A DNA stretch of 64,000 nucleotides, from contig MZZL01000110.1 of assembly GCA_002749535.1 (NCBI GenBank), positions 1-64,000 on the forward strand, written 5' to 3'. Below the pieces are notes generated by a model. The model saw only the letters and a list, made by a program, of their open reading frames with translations. It was not told the DNA's origin and did not search any database. Each line of letters starts with the position of its first letter. The first letter of the stretch is position 1. Of this stretch, positions 34,758 through 46,448 are shown piece by piece. Position numbers and translations under genes: made by a program. Origin of the DNA: Apophysomyces variabilis. Lineage: Eukaryota; Mucoromycota; Mucoromycetes; Mucorales; Mucoraceae.

Positions 34758-36581
34758 ATGATTTATGTCCAATTAGAGGGATTGCCGTTGTTATGGATTG
34801 TCTTTTTTAGGATTTTTATTTCTCCATTCACTGTGAACCGATTTTTGATTTTGCTGCTTTCCTTCTTCCTTTTTCTGGTTTGGATGAAAAGACTGTTTGC
34901 CGGAAGAAAGAAAAAGAAGTCGACCGCGGTGGTCAGTTATCTGTTGGATGAGACAGCTTCGTTCCGTCCCATGGTTTCCACAAGTCAGCTGGTGGATACC
35001 AAGAAACGTGGCTCTCCGCCTCCCCTGGTGATGCCAAAGCCGCGGCATGCCCTTGCTCCAGCCAGAGCGATCCTACGTAATTATGATCAAGATAAAACAG
35101 AAGTAGAACCTGAGACAACTCCACTGTCTCCCTCCCCAGCATCCTCTTCCTCCTCACGTGTTCCACGGAGAAAGACAACTTATCCTCCACCTTTAAAGAT
35201 CACAACGACAACAACAACAACAACAACAACAGCGGCAGCAGCGGCAGCAGCTACGGCAACAACCATAACGGATCATAGTTCTACGGTTTGCACGACACAA
35301 TTATCTTCCGGAGGAGGAACAAGTGAGAGTTCTCCAGGCCAGGTCTATGAGTCTGCCGTTGAGTCACTTACTAAAGACGAAGAACTGCTCGAAGAAGTCA
35401 AAAGCTCTTCTCTTCCTGAGCCAGAGAAACACTCCTTGCCTTCCTGTGAAGTTACTCATTGCAATCAAGTCTCCAGATTCACCAACCGACCCCAAGGAAG
35501 GGTGTCCGGGGAGAAGGAACACAAACGGAAACGGGTGTGCCCTGCTGCCTCGGTGACAAGTTCGCTGGATTTAGAAGTGCTGCAACAACAAGTGGAACAG
35601 ATTCAGCGGCAACAGGACTTGGAACGGGCCGAATGGATAAAACGGGAGCATGAACACCGGGTAAGAGAGCAACTGATGATGGAGAAAATCACGCGGGCAC
35701 AAGATCAGCTTTTGATGGCTTTGGAACGACGAGGATTTGTTCTTCCAGAAAATGAAACGGAAACAGGACACTCAGCCGATCACTCTGATTATGGAAAGAA
35801 CCATTCTGCTCCGCGTTCTTCTTCTTCTTCACCATCATCATCCTCTTGCTCTTCTCCTGCTTCTGGTCGCCGTCGATCACGCCAACGGCGCCATAGCCGT
35901 CCCTCGCCACCGCCATCCCTGGTTACCGCAAGTACGAGTTCGGCAACAACGGCTACTCCTACTGCTACTACTGCACCACTCCCAACCATGGCCAGAAGCC
36001 GACCACGTCATAGCAGTCGATCCTCATCTCGTACAACGATCCTTGACTGTGCCAGTGAGGATGAGGATGACAGGGATGATAATAATGACCCAACAGAGAG
36101 GAGCAGAACGAATAAGAATGGCAAAGAACCCTATTCCAATCCAAGGTATGCCGCTTCCAAACGTTCCATTTCTTCCTACTCTTCTTCAGCCGCATCTTCC
36201 TTAAGAACACGTACCCGATCCTGTTCTCTTGACTGGTATGATATGAGTTGGAAGGAAGATGTTCGACCGATGCGTCATGCAGCCAGATATCCTCCCTTTT
36301 ATCCAGAAGCGCTCTACCGTTACCATGACTACCATCATCCTTCTTCATGGATGTATTTGGAAGAAGATCCCTGGTTTTCCGAAGAACAACAATCACTTGC
36401 TCCTCATCCTCATCATCAACATGGTCATCTAGCCTACTGGTCAGATTATAATCATCGTCCTGTTCCTGCTCCTGCGCCCCCTCCCGTTGTATATCCTGGC
36501 GAAGAAATCGGGCGACATAGAAGACGTCGTCCAACCTTGCGTCGAAGACCTTCATCCTACTCTTTAGGCTATGTTTCCTAA
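34758..36581 (+). CDS. Low-complexity protein with N-terminal membrane anchor and coiled coil
   Basis: Intronless frame of 607 residues from ATG 34758. Residues about 8-45 are hydrophobic (LLWIVFFRIFISPF, FLILLLSFFLFLVW) and are followed at once by basic KRLFAGRKKKK, the pattern of a signal anchor. Then comes a disordered Pro/Ser/Thr region with a Thr10-Ala7 run (coded by an ACA/GCA repeat at 35205-35245), a coiled coil around residues 272-330 (VLQQQVEQIQRQQDLERAEW), long Ser and Arg/Ser-rich tracts, and a His/Pro/Tyr-rich end. A start at ATG 34884, without the anchor, cannot be excluded. No family recognised. Confidence 0.6.
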   Translation: MIYVQLEGLPLLWIVFFRIFISPFTVNRFLILLLSFFLFLVWMKRLFAGRKKKKSTAVVSYLLDETASFRPMVSTSQLVDTKKRGSPPPLVMPKPRHALAPARAILRNYDQDKTEVEPETTPLSPSPASSSSSRVPRRKTTYPPPLKITTTTTTTTTTAAAAAAATATTITDHSSTVCTTQLSSGGGTSESSPGQVYESAVESLTKDEELLEEVKSSSLPEPEKHSLPSCEVTHCNQVSRFTNRPQGRVSGEKEHKRKRVCPAASVTSSLDLEVLQQQVEQIQRQQDLERAEWIKREHEHRVREQLMMEKITRAQDQLLMALERRGFVLPENETETGHSADHSDYGKNHSAPRSSSSSPSSSSCSSPASGRRRSRQRRHSRPSPPPSLVTASTSSATTATPTATTAPLPTMARSRPRHSSRSSSRTTILDCASEDEDDRDDNNDPTERSRTNKNGKEPYSNPRYAASKRSISSYSSSAASSLRTRTRSCSLDWYDMSWKEDVRPMRHAARYPPFYPEALYRYHDYHHPSSWMYLEEDPWFSEEQQSLAPHPHHQHGHLAYWSDYNHRPVPAPAPPPVVYPGEEIGRHRRRRPTLRRRPSSYSLGYVS

Positions 36582-36977
36582 CAATAAACGAGAAAATTGT
36601 TTATTCTTGAATTAAAAAGAAAAGCTGTTAATTTATGATAAAAACACTACGATATGAAAAGAGGGCAAAAAAAAGGGCAGAGCTGTACAAGGATTAAAGA
36701 AAAGATAAATGGATGAATTGGAAAAAAAAAGGCAAAAGCTTGGATAAGTATAATATGCACACGTCAAAAAAAATGATGTCAAGAAAAGAAAGCAGAAGAT
36801 CATCCTCAAGCATGGTTGTTCTCTTTTTATCCCCTTGTTCTAATACGTCTTTCTTATTATTCTTTCTTCTCTCTCTCTTTTTCTCTTTTGTTCTCTTCTT
36901 TTTTCCTCTTCCTCTTCCCTTTTCTTCTATTTCAATCTGTTTTGCTGTTCTACTGGAAATCCCCAAGAATAGTCCGG
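36582..36977. other. Convergent intergenic region
   Basis: T/C-rich and A-rich low-complexity sequence between two convergent 3' ends. The frames here are translations of that bias. Confidence 0.5.
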
Positions 36978-37956
36978 CTACCTTGGTATGGCAATCTCCT
37001 GTGTCGATTCTTGTGAGGAAGAGGGAGACGGCGACACCAAAGCACCTGGTGATCCTGATCCTGGAGGGGTCGGCAAATGGCCTTGTTTGTTATGGGTGAA
37101 ACTTGGACGTTTAAAGACCCTATTACCATCCAAGTCGTCTTTTCGTTCCAAATCTTTTTTCTCGTGTTCGTTGCCCTTGTCGATGGATAGATGTCGTGCT
37201 GCTCGAGTCACCTGGGGTGGAAACTCTTCCATAGCTTCGCCTTCGCTCATATCCATGCTACTGCTACTGCCGCCTTCATGTTCTCGTATCCAATGCAACT
37301 GTAATTGATCTCCATACTGCTGTAATTCTTCCAGATCAACAAAGAGTGAATAATTATTGAGATGCAAAAATTCAAGTTCGAGGACGTTCAACTCGGATGG
37401 TGGCAAACCCCCAACCTCCATAACAAAAAAGAGAAAAAAAATCAGCATTTGAGAAAGCAAAAAATAAAAGAAATAGATATCTTTCCGTTCTATTCTTCTT
37501 TACCTTGGCATAACGAGTGTTTGTGTAAAAGAGGTCTGAAAACAATTTCGATGCGACAACCACACCAGCGATGATAAGACGATGTATATTGTATGAGTCG
37601 ATTCTCAGAGATGGTCGAGTGGATGTCGATTTGGACATGCGATCAAAGTAAACCAGCAAGGCCAAAAAGCATTCATTTGCACAAGGGCAGTACTTGAGAA
37701 TGCGAGTTAAATAGGCATGGATGGAGATGCTTGGGATAGAGCGTGCATGGAAACAAGTATAAGGCGATGATTGAGATAAGCTTCTGGCCCGACCTTGGCG
37801 TGAGGAATGAGGGATGGAAGAGGTGGTACTAGAGAGGGGTGATAGACGTAAACGGTCGTTGGCTTTGATGACCTTTTCCAACAAAGACGCTAATAGTTTA
37901 ATAGTGTCACTGGTTGGATGTTTTGCAATATCGAAATGCACAGAAGGATTATTCAT
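36978..37956 (-). CDS. PHO80-like cyclin
   Basis: Two exons, 37956-37504 and 37415-36978, join at AK|VGGLPP to give 296 residues. The Pho80/Pcl cyclin signature is clear: SIHAYLTRILKYCPCANECF, LALLVYFDRMSKST, INRLIIAGV-type sequence here as YNIHRLIIAGVVVASKLFSD, then YTNTRYAKVGGLPPSELN and VLELEFLHLNNYSLFVDLEE. Such cyclins partner Pho85-type kinases in phosphate, glycogen or cell-cycle control. The start is the ATG at 37956; upstream codons reach only a TTG. An unusual Ser/Arg insertion (SSIPHSSRQGRARSLSQSS) sits before the cyclin box, and the C-terminal about 100 residues are disordered. Confidence 0.88.
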
Positions 37957-38343
37957 GGAACGGGGGAAAAGGAGAGAAAGATGAACAAAGAAACAAGACA
38001 AAAGCGAGAGAAAGAAACAGTAATAGAAAACGTTTTATGGGTTGATGCCGAAATAGAATAAAAAAAAAAGAGAAAAAGAGACAGAGAGCGAAAACAAAGT
38101 GTGTACAGTAACAGAAAAAAAAAGGGTGAGTTTGATGCGGACGGAAAGCTCGTCACCCTCTCTTCCAATCGCAGACACCCCTCCTGCTTCAACTCGAAAA
38201 CCCTTTTCCTTCAGTTGAATTACATACTTCTTTTCTATCATACAACATATCCCATGCAAATACGCCACACTGGAGGAACTAAAGCCTCACTCATTGGGGC
38301 GCATCATTTTCTATTCTTCTTTTTAAGCAGCTTTTTTCTTTTT
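37957..38343. other. Spacer upstream of the cyclin gene
   Basis: A-rich short spacer between the cyclin start and the Vms1 3' end; no gene. Confidence 0.5.
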
Positions 38344-40468
38344 TTAGTTAGCTTTCCGTAATCGGGCTTCAGCTGCTCTTGCACGCTTTTCTCGTTCCAG
38401 CCGCATGCGTGCCTCGGGTGACATACTTGCTGGATTGATATCTCTGCCACCCAATGCCTTGGCAATCGGATCGAATTTGCTGCGGCTGCTACTAGCCTTT
38501 GCTTGCGCTTCTGCACGTTCCTTCGCTAGCCTCTCTTCCTCTCTTTTCTGTCGTTCTTCTTCTATCTTTTGTTTCCTCTCCATCTCTCGCTGCTGTTTAT
38601 GACGATCCTTCTCTATTTGCTCAAGCTCAGCTTCTCGGGTCAATGGGCTAGGAACTCGCGCCTCTTCCATCCATGACCACTTGTCAGGCATATCACACAT
38701 GCATCGGCGAAACACGTTCCGAGTCTCTTTGTTCTTCGCAATCTCATAGGCAGTCTTGCCTACATCACTCTTTAAGGTCGGATCGGCGTTCAAATCCCGT
38801 AAAAGCACCGAAACTATCTCGGTATTTCCATTATTCGATGCAATATGGAGTAGTGTCGGTAACTGACGGCTGTTGCCACCGGATGGAAGTCGTGCAGACA
38901 CGTCGACAGTGTGCTTACTGATATATGACAGAAACACCTGTGTTTTGCCTTGTTTCACAAGTTCCACGAGTTTTTCCATCTCAGGGTTTATATCGCGTTG
39001 CGGCTGTATCTTTTGTATATCTTCCTTTTTCTTCATCCGAGAATTTTCTAGCTGTTGCTTTGCTTTCTCCGCCTTACTGATCGTCTTTTGTCGATGTGCT
39101 TCCAAGATATCTTTATCAACTTGGACCATCTTCAGTGTAGTGAACTCTAGAAATACACGTTTGACCTCATTCAGTGTGGGTCGTCTAGTAGTAAAAGGGA
39201 TACTGCTAACTCGAGGATCGTCTGGAAGAAAGTAGAACGTCATTAAAAGAATCCCATCTCCCGTAACTATCCATCTTACTTTTATTCAAGATTGCTTGGT
39301 CATAGTCATACACAATCCTCCGGTTGTTGCTGGGTGCATGCACCAGTATCAATTCACTTTTCTCGATGTATGATCGCCACTTTGAAAGCAGTTCTCGAAT
39401 TTCCTAACATAAGCATATCTCATAAGAACCCTTCTCTGAGCAATCAATTCGATCTTACCTGCTGCAAAGCTTGTTCATTGTGTCTTCTTACCATCGCGCC
39501 TGCTGAATTCGCGTTTCCTTTGGCACTGTCATTCAGAGATTGCGATCCACCTTGTTTTCGCCGAGCTGTTTTCCCATTTCTTAGTTAGCATCCCGAATCA
39601 TCCCTTAAAAGTATTCATCACTTACTGGTATAACGGTGGAACGTTCTATGAGTAATAAACCTCACTTGTTTCTCATGTGCAGGCTCCGATATGCCTTTGC
39701 TATTCTTGACATCGATAACTGCACCTGCAAAATGCCCACCTCCGACCATAATGATCGTCCACACACGGTCCTCTTTTGAGCGATTGCGTTCCTGAAGTTT
39801 CTTTATATCACGCGTTTGCAGACAGGAAAAGAGTGCTTCATAGATCCCAAGATGGATGGATTCTGGCAACACTTTGGCATTAAACCACGCAAAAGCAGAA
39901 TAATACTTCTTCAGAGGTGATTGATACAGCACCTCGTGAGAAACCGCTGTCTCCTGTTGCTCTTGCTTTCCGACCAAAGTAGCTACGCGATCGTTCTCAG
40001 TATCGCTCTCTGTGTCATCGTCATCTTCGGTATCACTTCCAGACAAACTGTCCTCCATTTCTGTAAAGAAAAACCAATTGTGTCAAGCGGCCTTCAGGAT
40101 GCTTTTCTTTTTATACCTTCAAGCAATATTTCGAATTCACTCAGTGACACGGGTTCCTTTTTCAGAACCATGCCACGTTTGATATTGTACCGATGCCAGT
40201 CCGTGGAGAAATGCTTTCGATGAGCATCACGCTCGGAGGGTTCGAAGGTAACATTACAGGTTCGGCAGGTTAATTGTCCCTCTTCGTCATGCTCTATTTT
40301 CAAACTATTCAATGCCTCTGTCTCTCTCAAAGCTTGTTCTTGCGATTCCGCCGCGATCTCAGCCTCCGTAGCTCGATCTGCAGGTATAAGGGAATCTAGA
40401 AGTTCAGGTGGTAAATGTAGCACGCTGAGAGGTCGCTTGGTGAGAGTCTCGGTATCAAACGCACTCAT
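38344..40468 (-). CDS. VMS1: Vms1/ANKZF1 tRNA hydrolase of ribosome quality control
   Basis: Exons 40468-40117, 40060-39626, 39565-39459, 39403-39280 and 39221-38344 join in frame to 631 residues. Order: C2H2-type zinc finger LTCRTCNVTFEPSERDAHRK plus HFSTDWHRYNIKRG; the release-factor-like VLRF1 domain with WTIIMVGGGHFAGAVIDV and HRYTTRRKQGGSQS (GGSQ carries the catalytic glutamine known in this family); ankyrin repeats (PTLLHIASNNGNTEIVSVLL, DVGKTAYEIAKNKETRN); and a long charged coiled coil ending in a VIM-like Arg-rich helix MRLEREKRARAAEARLRKAN. Vms1 cleaves nascent chains from tRNA on stalled 60S subunits and binds Cdc48/p97. An intron falls just before the GGSQ motif. Confidence 0.93.
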
Positions 40469-40581
40469 GTTGAAGATGTCGGCGGGGAAGACAGGCGCAG
40501 GAAAAGAAAACCGCAGCAGGACGAGTTTACTTTAAAACAGGCATTCTCTGCCAATCAGCGCCTTTTATTCTATCCCACAGT

Positions 40582-40782
40582 ATGCTGCGGATATTACACG
40601 TTTGGCTACAACAACCTGATACCTCCCTCAGCTTCCAGGCATTACTAGGTTTTATCGGATCAGGTGTTCGAGAGGCTTCTTCCACAATAGCTGCATACTG
40701 GGAACAAGGTCTGGATATTGGACGTGATAGTGAAAAAGCGAGAATATACAGAAAGCTTTATCATCAAACAAATAAAACATGA
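40582..40782 (+). CDS. Possible small protein, divergent from VMS1
   Basis: A 66-codon frame that starts with ATG 114 nt upstream of the VMS1 start, in the opposite direction. Product features: a hydrophobic N-terminal helix, SFQALLGFIGSGVREASS, and a basic end ARIYRKLYHQTNKT. Composition is protein-like, but there is no recognised family, and the sequence before the ATG (CTATCCCACAG) could be a splice acceptor instead. Offered as a candidate only. Confidence 0.3.
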   Translation: MLRILHVWLQQPDTSLSFQALLGFIGSGVREASSTIAAYWEQGLDIGRDSEKARIYRKLYHQTNKT

Positions 40783-40887
40783 GCTACTGTTGCTATTGGA
40801 TCGATCCAGAAAATGGGAAAAACATACGTAATTCAATTTTATTTCTTTTTTCGTTATTGATTCGCATTCTTTTTCGTAGAAGATAGA

Positions 40888-43800
40888 TTAGATTTGTTTG
40901 GGGAAGCAGAATGGTCCAGATCGCCCTCCTCCATGAACCATCAAAACACGCGAACCGAATTCAAATGGACTGCTGTTGTAGGCGACAAAATCAGCCCTGC
41001 CACCTTTGCGGATCGTACCAATCGATTCGTCCTGTAGGCCAAAGATATCCGCAATATTCCACGTAACCAAACCTACTGCATCTGCTGGCGTGAAACGACG
41101 ATTGTGGGCTAGATTCCATCCGGCTTCAAAAATCAAGTTACGTGCATCACCGTTGTCCGGATCCGTACTAGCAAGTCCCACACGGACACCATGACGAAGC
41201 AGAACATCCAAGCCGGTCTCAGGCGTCAAGGGAGGCCCAGAAAGACACTGGCGTTGTTGCCATGTGGCAGGATAGCACCGGGCTGGGGTTAGAATAACTG
41301 GGATGTCTAAACGCTGAAGATGCTCGGCTACCAAATGAGCTTCGGCACCGCCCAGAACGACAAACTGAACGGCGTATTTCCCTCCAGAACGCTCATACAG
41401 TTGGTGCTTCATATTCACAATTGAAGCGATCTCATCCTTGTCATGGGTCTCAATGACCACTGGGAGCTTGCCCTGAGCAGCTCGGGCCAATACATTATCG
41501 TTAGGATCCTGATCGACATTGGAGGCTAATAGATCGCGAATAGCTGCAATCTGTTGGGACACCGTCATTTTTGTTTGGCCTGTAGGGTAGCCGCCTGGTT
41601 ATAAAGAAAGGTATGAGATGAAAAGAAAAAGGAGTATGGCTTTTCATTGCAACAAACCTTCATGGAAAATTGTGAAATGTATTGCCGTCTCTTCTTTGAT
41701 AATGGTACCATTGCTGTCCAGAGCTGCAAATCACATAAATTAAATATAAGACACTCTCGCCATTCATATCTATCATTTCTATGGGCTTGCCTGTGTTTTC
41801 TGCCCCTGTTCCGAAAGCCACTGAAAGACCATTAAGAAGTTCTGAGTCGGCTAAAGGCTGTGGAATAGATGTAGTGACACCTGACATCGTCAAAAAGTTA
41901 GTTCAAAGCCATTGCAATCTCTTAATAAAAGGTAAAGCAACATTTACCCCCTCGATACGCTTTTTGCAGACGTAAGCTATTCATTTTGATGCCATCCACT
42001 GCTCTCACCACCTTCTTTCCCAGCTGTGGGTCCGAGAGATCATGGTGAACATACCCGTCCAAAGTGCTCGCTTCCATTTGGATACCCATCAATCCCAGTG
42101 CTACACCACTAGAGACGATTCCCTTATTCAATATTTCGTCAGGCTATGTTCTTTATACTTCCTTCCTCTTTGCTTCTCAAACTTACTGGCATAACAGTTC
42201 CTCCATTCATGTCAAAGACAGGGCCACCATGTGGCCACTCCACATGGTTTCTGTCGCATTCTGGGCCCGCACAGGCAACAGTACCATTCTGAACAACTAC
42301 ATATAGGGCCTGATCTCCTTCATATATCTCTTTCGAACTCATGTATAAGTTTCCGACGTTACGGAGCACAAATGAATCAACACCGGAACGGCATGCCTCG
42401 TCAAATGACATGGGGTTATCCAAACCGTGGTCTTCAAGTTTCATCGAACCTGATGGCCGGGGAGGAAGTTGGGCAGCATCCACCTGTGGCTCCTTTTCCT
42501 CATCGTTGCCCTTTCGCAAAGAATGCGCCTTGTTACCCTCGTTTAATAGTTCTTCCGCCGATTTAGCCCATGGTTTGTCAAAATCTAGTTCAATTCCATC
42601 CACGATAACATGTTTGGGTCTTGCTCCTAAACGAAGTGGATGGCGTGCCCAGATTACGAGATCCGCATCCTTGCCCACCTCAATGCTATAGTCACATTAA
42701 GTCTCCAAGAATAAGAATGGCTGCTTTCGTTTTTTTTTAGAGTGTATACCTTCCAAGACGGTGACCAAGACCCAGAGCATTCGCCGGTACACTAGTCATA
42801 GCAGCAAGAGATAAATGCTCGTCATAACCATAATGGTACGCCTTTTGTGCCTCATGGATAACATCTCGCTGTTCAAGCAAATCTAGGATCAGCTTACGGA
42901 TGATACATCTATCCCAGAAAATCAACTTACCGAGTTCATCACAGGATGATCGCTTTTGAAGGCCACCGGGATACCAGCTTTAGCTAATATCTGAGGTGCA
43001 TACACGTTCGTATTCAATGCTTCAGTCTATTGTATGACAAACACAGAAATGATTAAGGTTCTCTTTTTAGCTCCGTCATTGTGTCATTGTTCGTACCTTA
43101 TAACCCCACATATCTATGAACAAAAATCATAAACAAATTAGGCAGTTTAGTCCTATTCCGGCAACTGGGCGTATTTTTGCCTACCTCCAAAAGTAGCAAT
43201 GGTAATATTCGTTTTCGCCCGTTTGATAATCTCCGGTACCTGCCACGCTGAGAGAGCGTGATGGAAAGCAGCAATTTCAAAATCGAACTCAAGTGAATGG
43301 TGGATCATCGCTTCAAAATCTTGAGGTAAATAGCAGTGAATGTTCAACTTGGTTTCCCCTCGCAACAACGCAACTAAACTTTCTAACCGGACAGATTCTG
43401 GGAACCCTTCTGTCAATCTGGTATGACCATGAGAAGTTTGATTTATCCTGGTCGCCACGTCGCACCAATCGTCTTGTGCTCGTTTAAGCGCCTGCGCCTC
43501 CTCAAAGTGCTTCCGGAATAAGTAACCTTCGCCCAAACCTACAAACACAAATAGACACGCAAAACTGCCATCAGTATCTTCGCCTCACAAGTCCTTTGTT
43601 TCAACTCTCTCAAAAAGAAACTTACGTGATATAGGCATTACGTTTCGCATGTATCCGTAGTTAGCCTTTGGATTTTCTCCACAGGCCATCTTCATATAAC
43701 GCCAAAGGACTTCTTCATCTTCTTCTGTGACACCAGATCCGATAAGCATATCTTCAACCGACAATGTCGGCACCGGACGGAGTTTGATCACAGCAGCTTC

Positions 43801-44663
43801 ACCACCCATTTGGTTGGCAGACCCTGGCAGAATCAACGACGTGGTGATGCCGCCGCTGGCGACAATCTTCAATGCAGGATCTGTTGGATTCAGTGCGTCA
43901 ATCACACGTACCTACAAACACAAATAAACATTAACGTTCCTCTTCTTCAGTCTATTTGACCCTCCATAAGCAAAGACTGCAAAACTCACGTAAGGTGTGA
44001 TAGGATCTGAATATTCGTTGGTATCATCGGATCCAGCCAAACCTGGAAAACTATCCACCGTCATATGGGAGTGCTATAGGAGACTTAAGTATCCAAGGGC
44101 AAACTGATGCATCTACAGCTCCTCCTACAAATGATTACCATGTCAATAATACCCGGTGTGACAATCTGGCCAGCAGCATCAATAATCTTGGTGATGTTTA
44201 ACGCCACAAGATCTTCATCTATTGCTGCAATCAAGCCGTTTTCGATTAAAATATCACCATGCTTGTATCGGTCTCCAAGCCATAAGCGACCGTTCCTGAT
44301 CAAGAGCTGACCGTATCCCGCTGCCCTGGGATTCCGATGCCTTCGTCGGGTTGTATTCGTCACAGCTGTGCTGCGTTCCAGGATGGCTTGACATCTATCC
44401 AGACCACGCTGGAATGAACCAAAAGAAATCCCCGGAGGTACAACATTTTCGGAGGACGTTTTCAAGATTCCCTGCGCTTGCATATAGGTACTACCATCAT
44501 GTGGAAGTCTTTGAGATAGATAGATACAGCTCGTACCGAATAAGGCCAGTGCCCCAACGGTGAAGGCTATGCGAGCTCGTTTCTTATAAGTAGGCTTTCG
44601 GTTCTCATGAGGGAGAAGAGGCTGCATGACACCCTTGTTGGACGAATTCAGGTCGTTCGTCAT
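40888..44663 (-). CDS. Membrane-anchored amidohydrolase (carbohydrate esterase 9-like / imidazolonepropionase-like)
   Basis: At least ten exons on the minus strand. Those I could fix: 44663-44139, 44073-43990, 43911-43626, 43538-43185, then a 17-nt-scale exon near 43113 and further ones to TAG/TAA at 40888. Residues about 30-50 (IAFTVGALALFGTSCIYL) form a signal anchor after a basic cytosolic tail. The amidohydrolase fold follows: composite-domain GQLLIRNGRLWLGDRYKHGD, IIDAAGQIVTPGIIDMHSHM with the metal-binding HSH, GGITTSLILPGSANQMGG, GIPVAFKSDHPVMNSRDVIH with a conserved SDHP, and GKDADLVIWARHPLRLGARP. A second related half follows, ending near GTIRKGGRADFVAYNSSPFE. Metal-dependent deacetylase or hydrolase activity is expected; the substrate is unknown. 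Confidence 0.85.
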
Positions 44664-44928
44664 GAAGGTTACGCGTCTGAAACAAAATAAAAGGGGGAAA
44701 AATGCCGAACGACAGAAAAGGGAACTTTTTCCAGCCTATATTATACGTTTTGGTTCCTGTTTGTGCAACCATCTTGGACGCTTCAAATGCCAAGTTTGTT
44801 TGGGAGCCGCCTTTCTTGGCAATTCTTCTGAAACGACATGAAAATACTCTTTTTCCTTATTTACACTCACAAAGTACTTTTCTGAAAACACAGGATATAG
44901 TATCTTGTCTATCTTACTAAAATAGTAT

Positions 44929-45436
44929 ACCGTAGTGATATATCCCGCTCGACGTAAGATCCATTACTATTGCTGACTGTTTTTACCTGAGTAAAGGGGA
45001 TAATAGCAACATCCTCTTCAAACACGTCTCCTTTCTTGTCAGTAAGATAGAATCCTGATAAAGATGCTTTTGAATCGATGACGTGGAGTGTAAAAGCGGA
45101 TAGGATACGCAGGATCACTACGGTCGCAGCAACATAATAACCTAACATGCTCTAATTGACGACATGATCTCCCAAGTATGCCAAGACGAGGGTTGCATTG
45201 AATATCATCGAGGACAGCTCTATTTTACGTACACCATGGCGCACAATCATGTATATTAGCGCAGCTTGCCAAAGAACGCGACGCTTCGTTTTTACGTAGC
45301 ACCAACGCTTTCGACATGCAGTTTCTTTAGTCTTTTGTAATGCTCAGCAAAGGCTGTATAAGGATCCTCACGGAGACCTTCCAAGGGTGACATAACCATC
45401 GCCGTTATACCAACCGAATGACTCTATATGGGAGCT
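44929..45436 (-). pseudogene. Truncated F-box-gene pseudogene copy
   Basis: Matches the F-box gene at 50945-52840 on the same strand in two blocks: 44929-45248 with about 51186-51511, and 45250-45436 with about 51803-51985. About 290 bp of the parent are missing between the blocks. Shared strings include AACATGCTCTAATTGA and AGGCTGTATAAGGATCCTCA. The parental frame is broken by several indels. The best remaining frame (44909-45148) keeps FEEDVAIIPFTQVKTVSNSN, against FGEDVAIISLTQINAVSNNR in the parent. Confidence 0.85.
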
Positions 45437-45984
45437 CATACATGAGGCTTAAAATGGCGGGCCTAACAGGATGGGCCTTTATTCGGGTTGGACATTAAGT
45501 AGATAGCCTTAACTGAGTCGGACCATTGCATAAAACCCATGGCCGCATTGGGCCACTTGATATAAGCTTAGTTTCGAGCCGTAAATCGATTCATATGATA
45601 AATAAGGAACAACTCGGTTAACTTCATACATATAAAGACAACAACAAATGTAGAAACAAAAACAAGAAGAAAAAAAACTATCTCTTTCGTTTTCCAGCAT
45701 TTTTTGGTACTCCAGAGGATGGCCTTACGAACCTTATACTGTTCAAAGAAAGGTATTCGTCTCGTGCATGTCTTTAGTTTCGTCATCAGAAACGCAGTAA
45801 CCCTCACTCTTAAAGACTGACTCGGTCATCAAGACTACTGAGGAATTGATTGAAGTAAATATTCTACCAACCTTGGTACCAGCACAATGTTTCTAGGATT
45901 CCTCGTCAAATGGAAACTGTCCAGCTCCATCACACAAGATTTACCTCACTGTGTTTGAACGGAAATACCCTGTAAAGATAAAAA
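45437..45984. other. Intergenic, repeat-region filler
   Basis: No gene seen between the F-box pseudogene and repeat copy 3. Confidence 0.4.
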
Positions 45985-46262
45985 TCAAGAAAGACAAAAG
46001 ATGCGGGGATTAAACGTGAGGATGCGGGTGAAGAAGAGTCTTAGTAGGGTTGCTGTCAGGGATGGTTAATACCGTTTAAGTATACCAGAAACTTGAGGAT
46101 TCTGGTATTTCAGGTTCCATCTTTGCATGAGCAGCCTTGCGCGAAAAGCAATTATAGAAACAAATGAAGTAAAAATTATCGCTCACTTAATCGTCGCGTA
46201 TACAACACAGTCCGCACACAAGTTTATAAACACCTATCTGTAATATGCATGCTACATAATTT
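45985..46262 (-). repeat. Dispersed repeat copy 3: 5' end of Crypton-like element
   Basis: Minus-strand sequence aligns with 48796-49000. The promoter part matches around CCGCACACAA. The start codon is kept as ATGGAACCTGAAATACCAGA, against ATGGATCCTGAAATCTCAGA in copy 2, followed by the same downstream order (CGGT.TTA/ACC..TCCCTGACA..AACCCT). A stop (TAA) after 14 codons and loss of the rest make it non-functional. Confidence 0.75.
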
Positions 46263-46448
46263 GAGACCAGACATGAGTGTTGACCCAAGGTGGAAACGAA
46301 ATTGAAGCCGAGGAAAAGCAACCTCTCGTCCCGACAGGTTCTTTTCACGTCTGGCCAGTTTAATAGACTTTCGATGCTGCATCATCAATGTGTTGCTTAC
46401 ATTTATATTTTGACTATCCAGGAGCAGTAAGGATTGAACTTACAAGAG

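Noticed and set aside
35968..36555. 195-codon minus frame opposite the low-complexity protein
   Set aside because: Mirror of the repetitive coding strand; the plus frame is three times longer.
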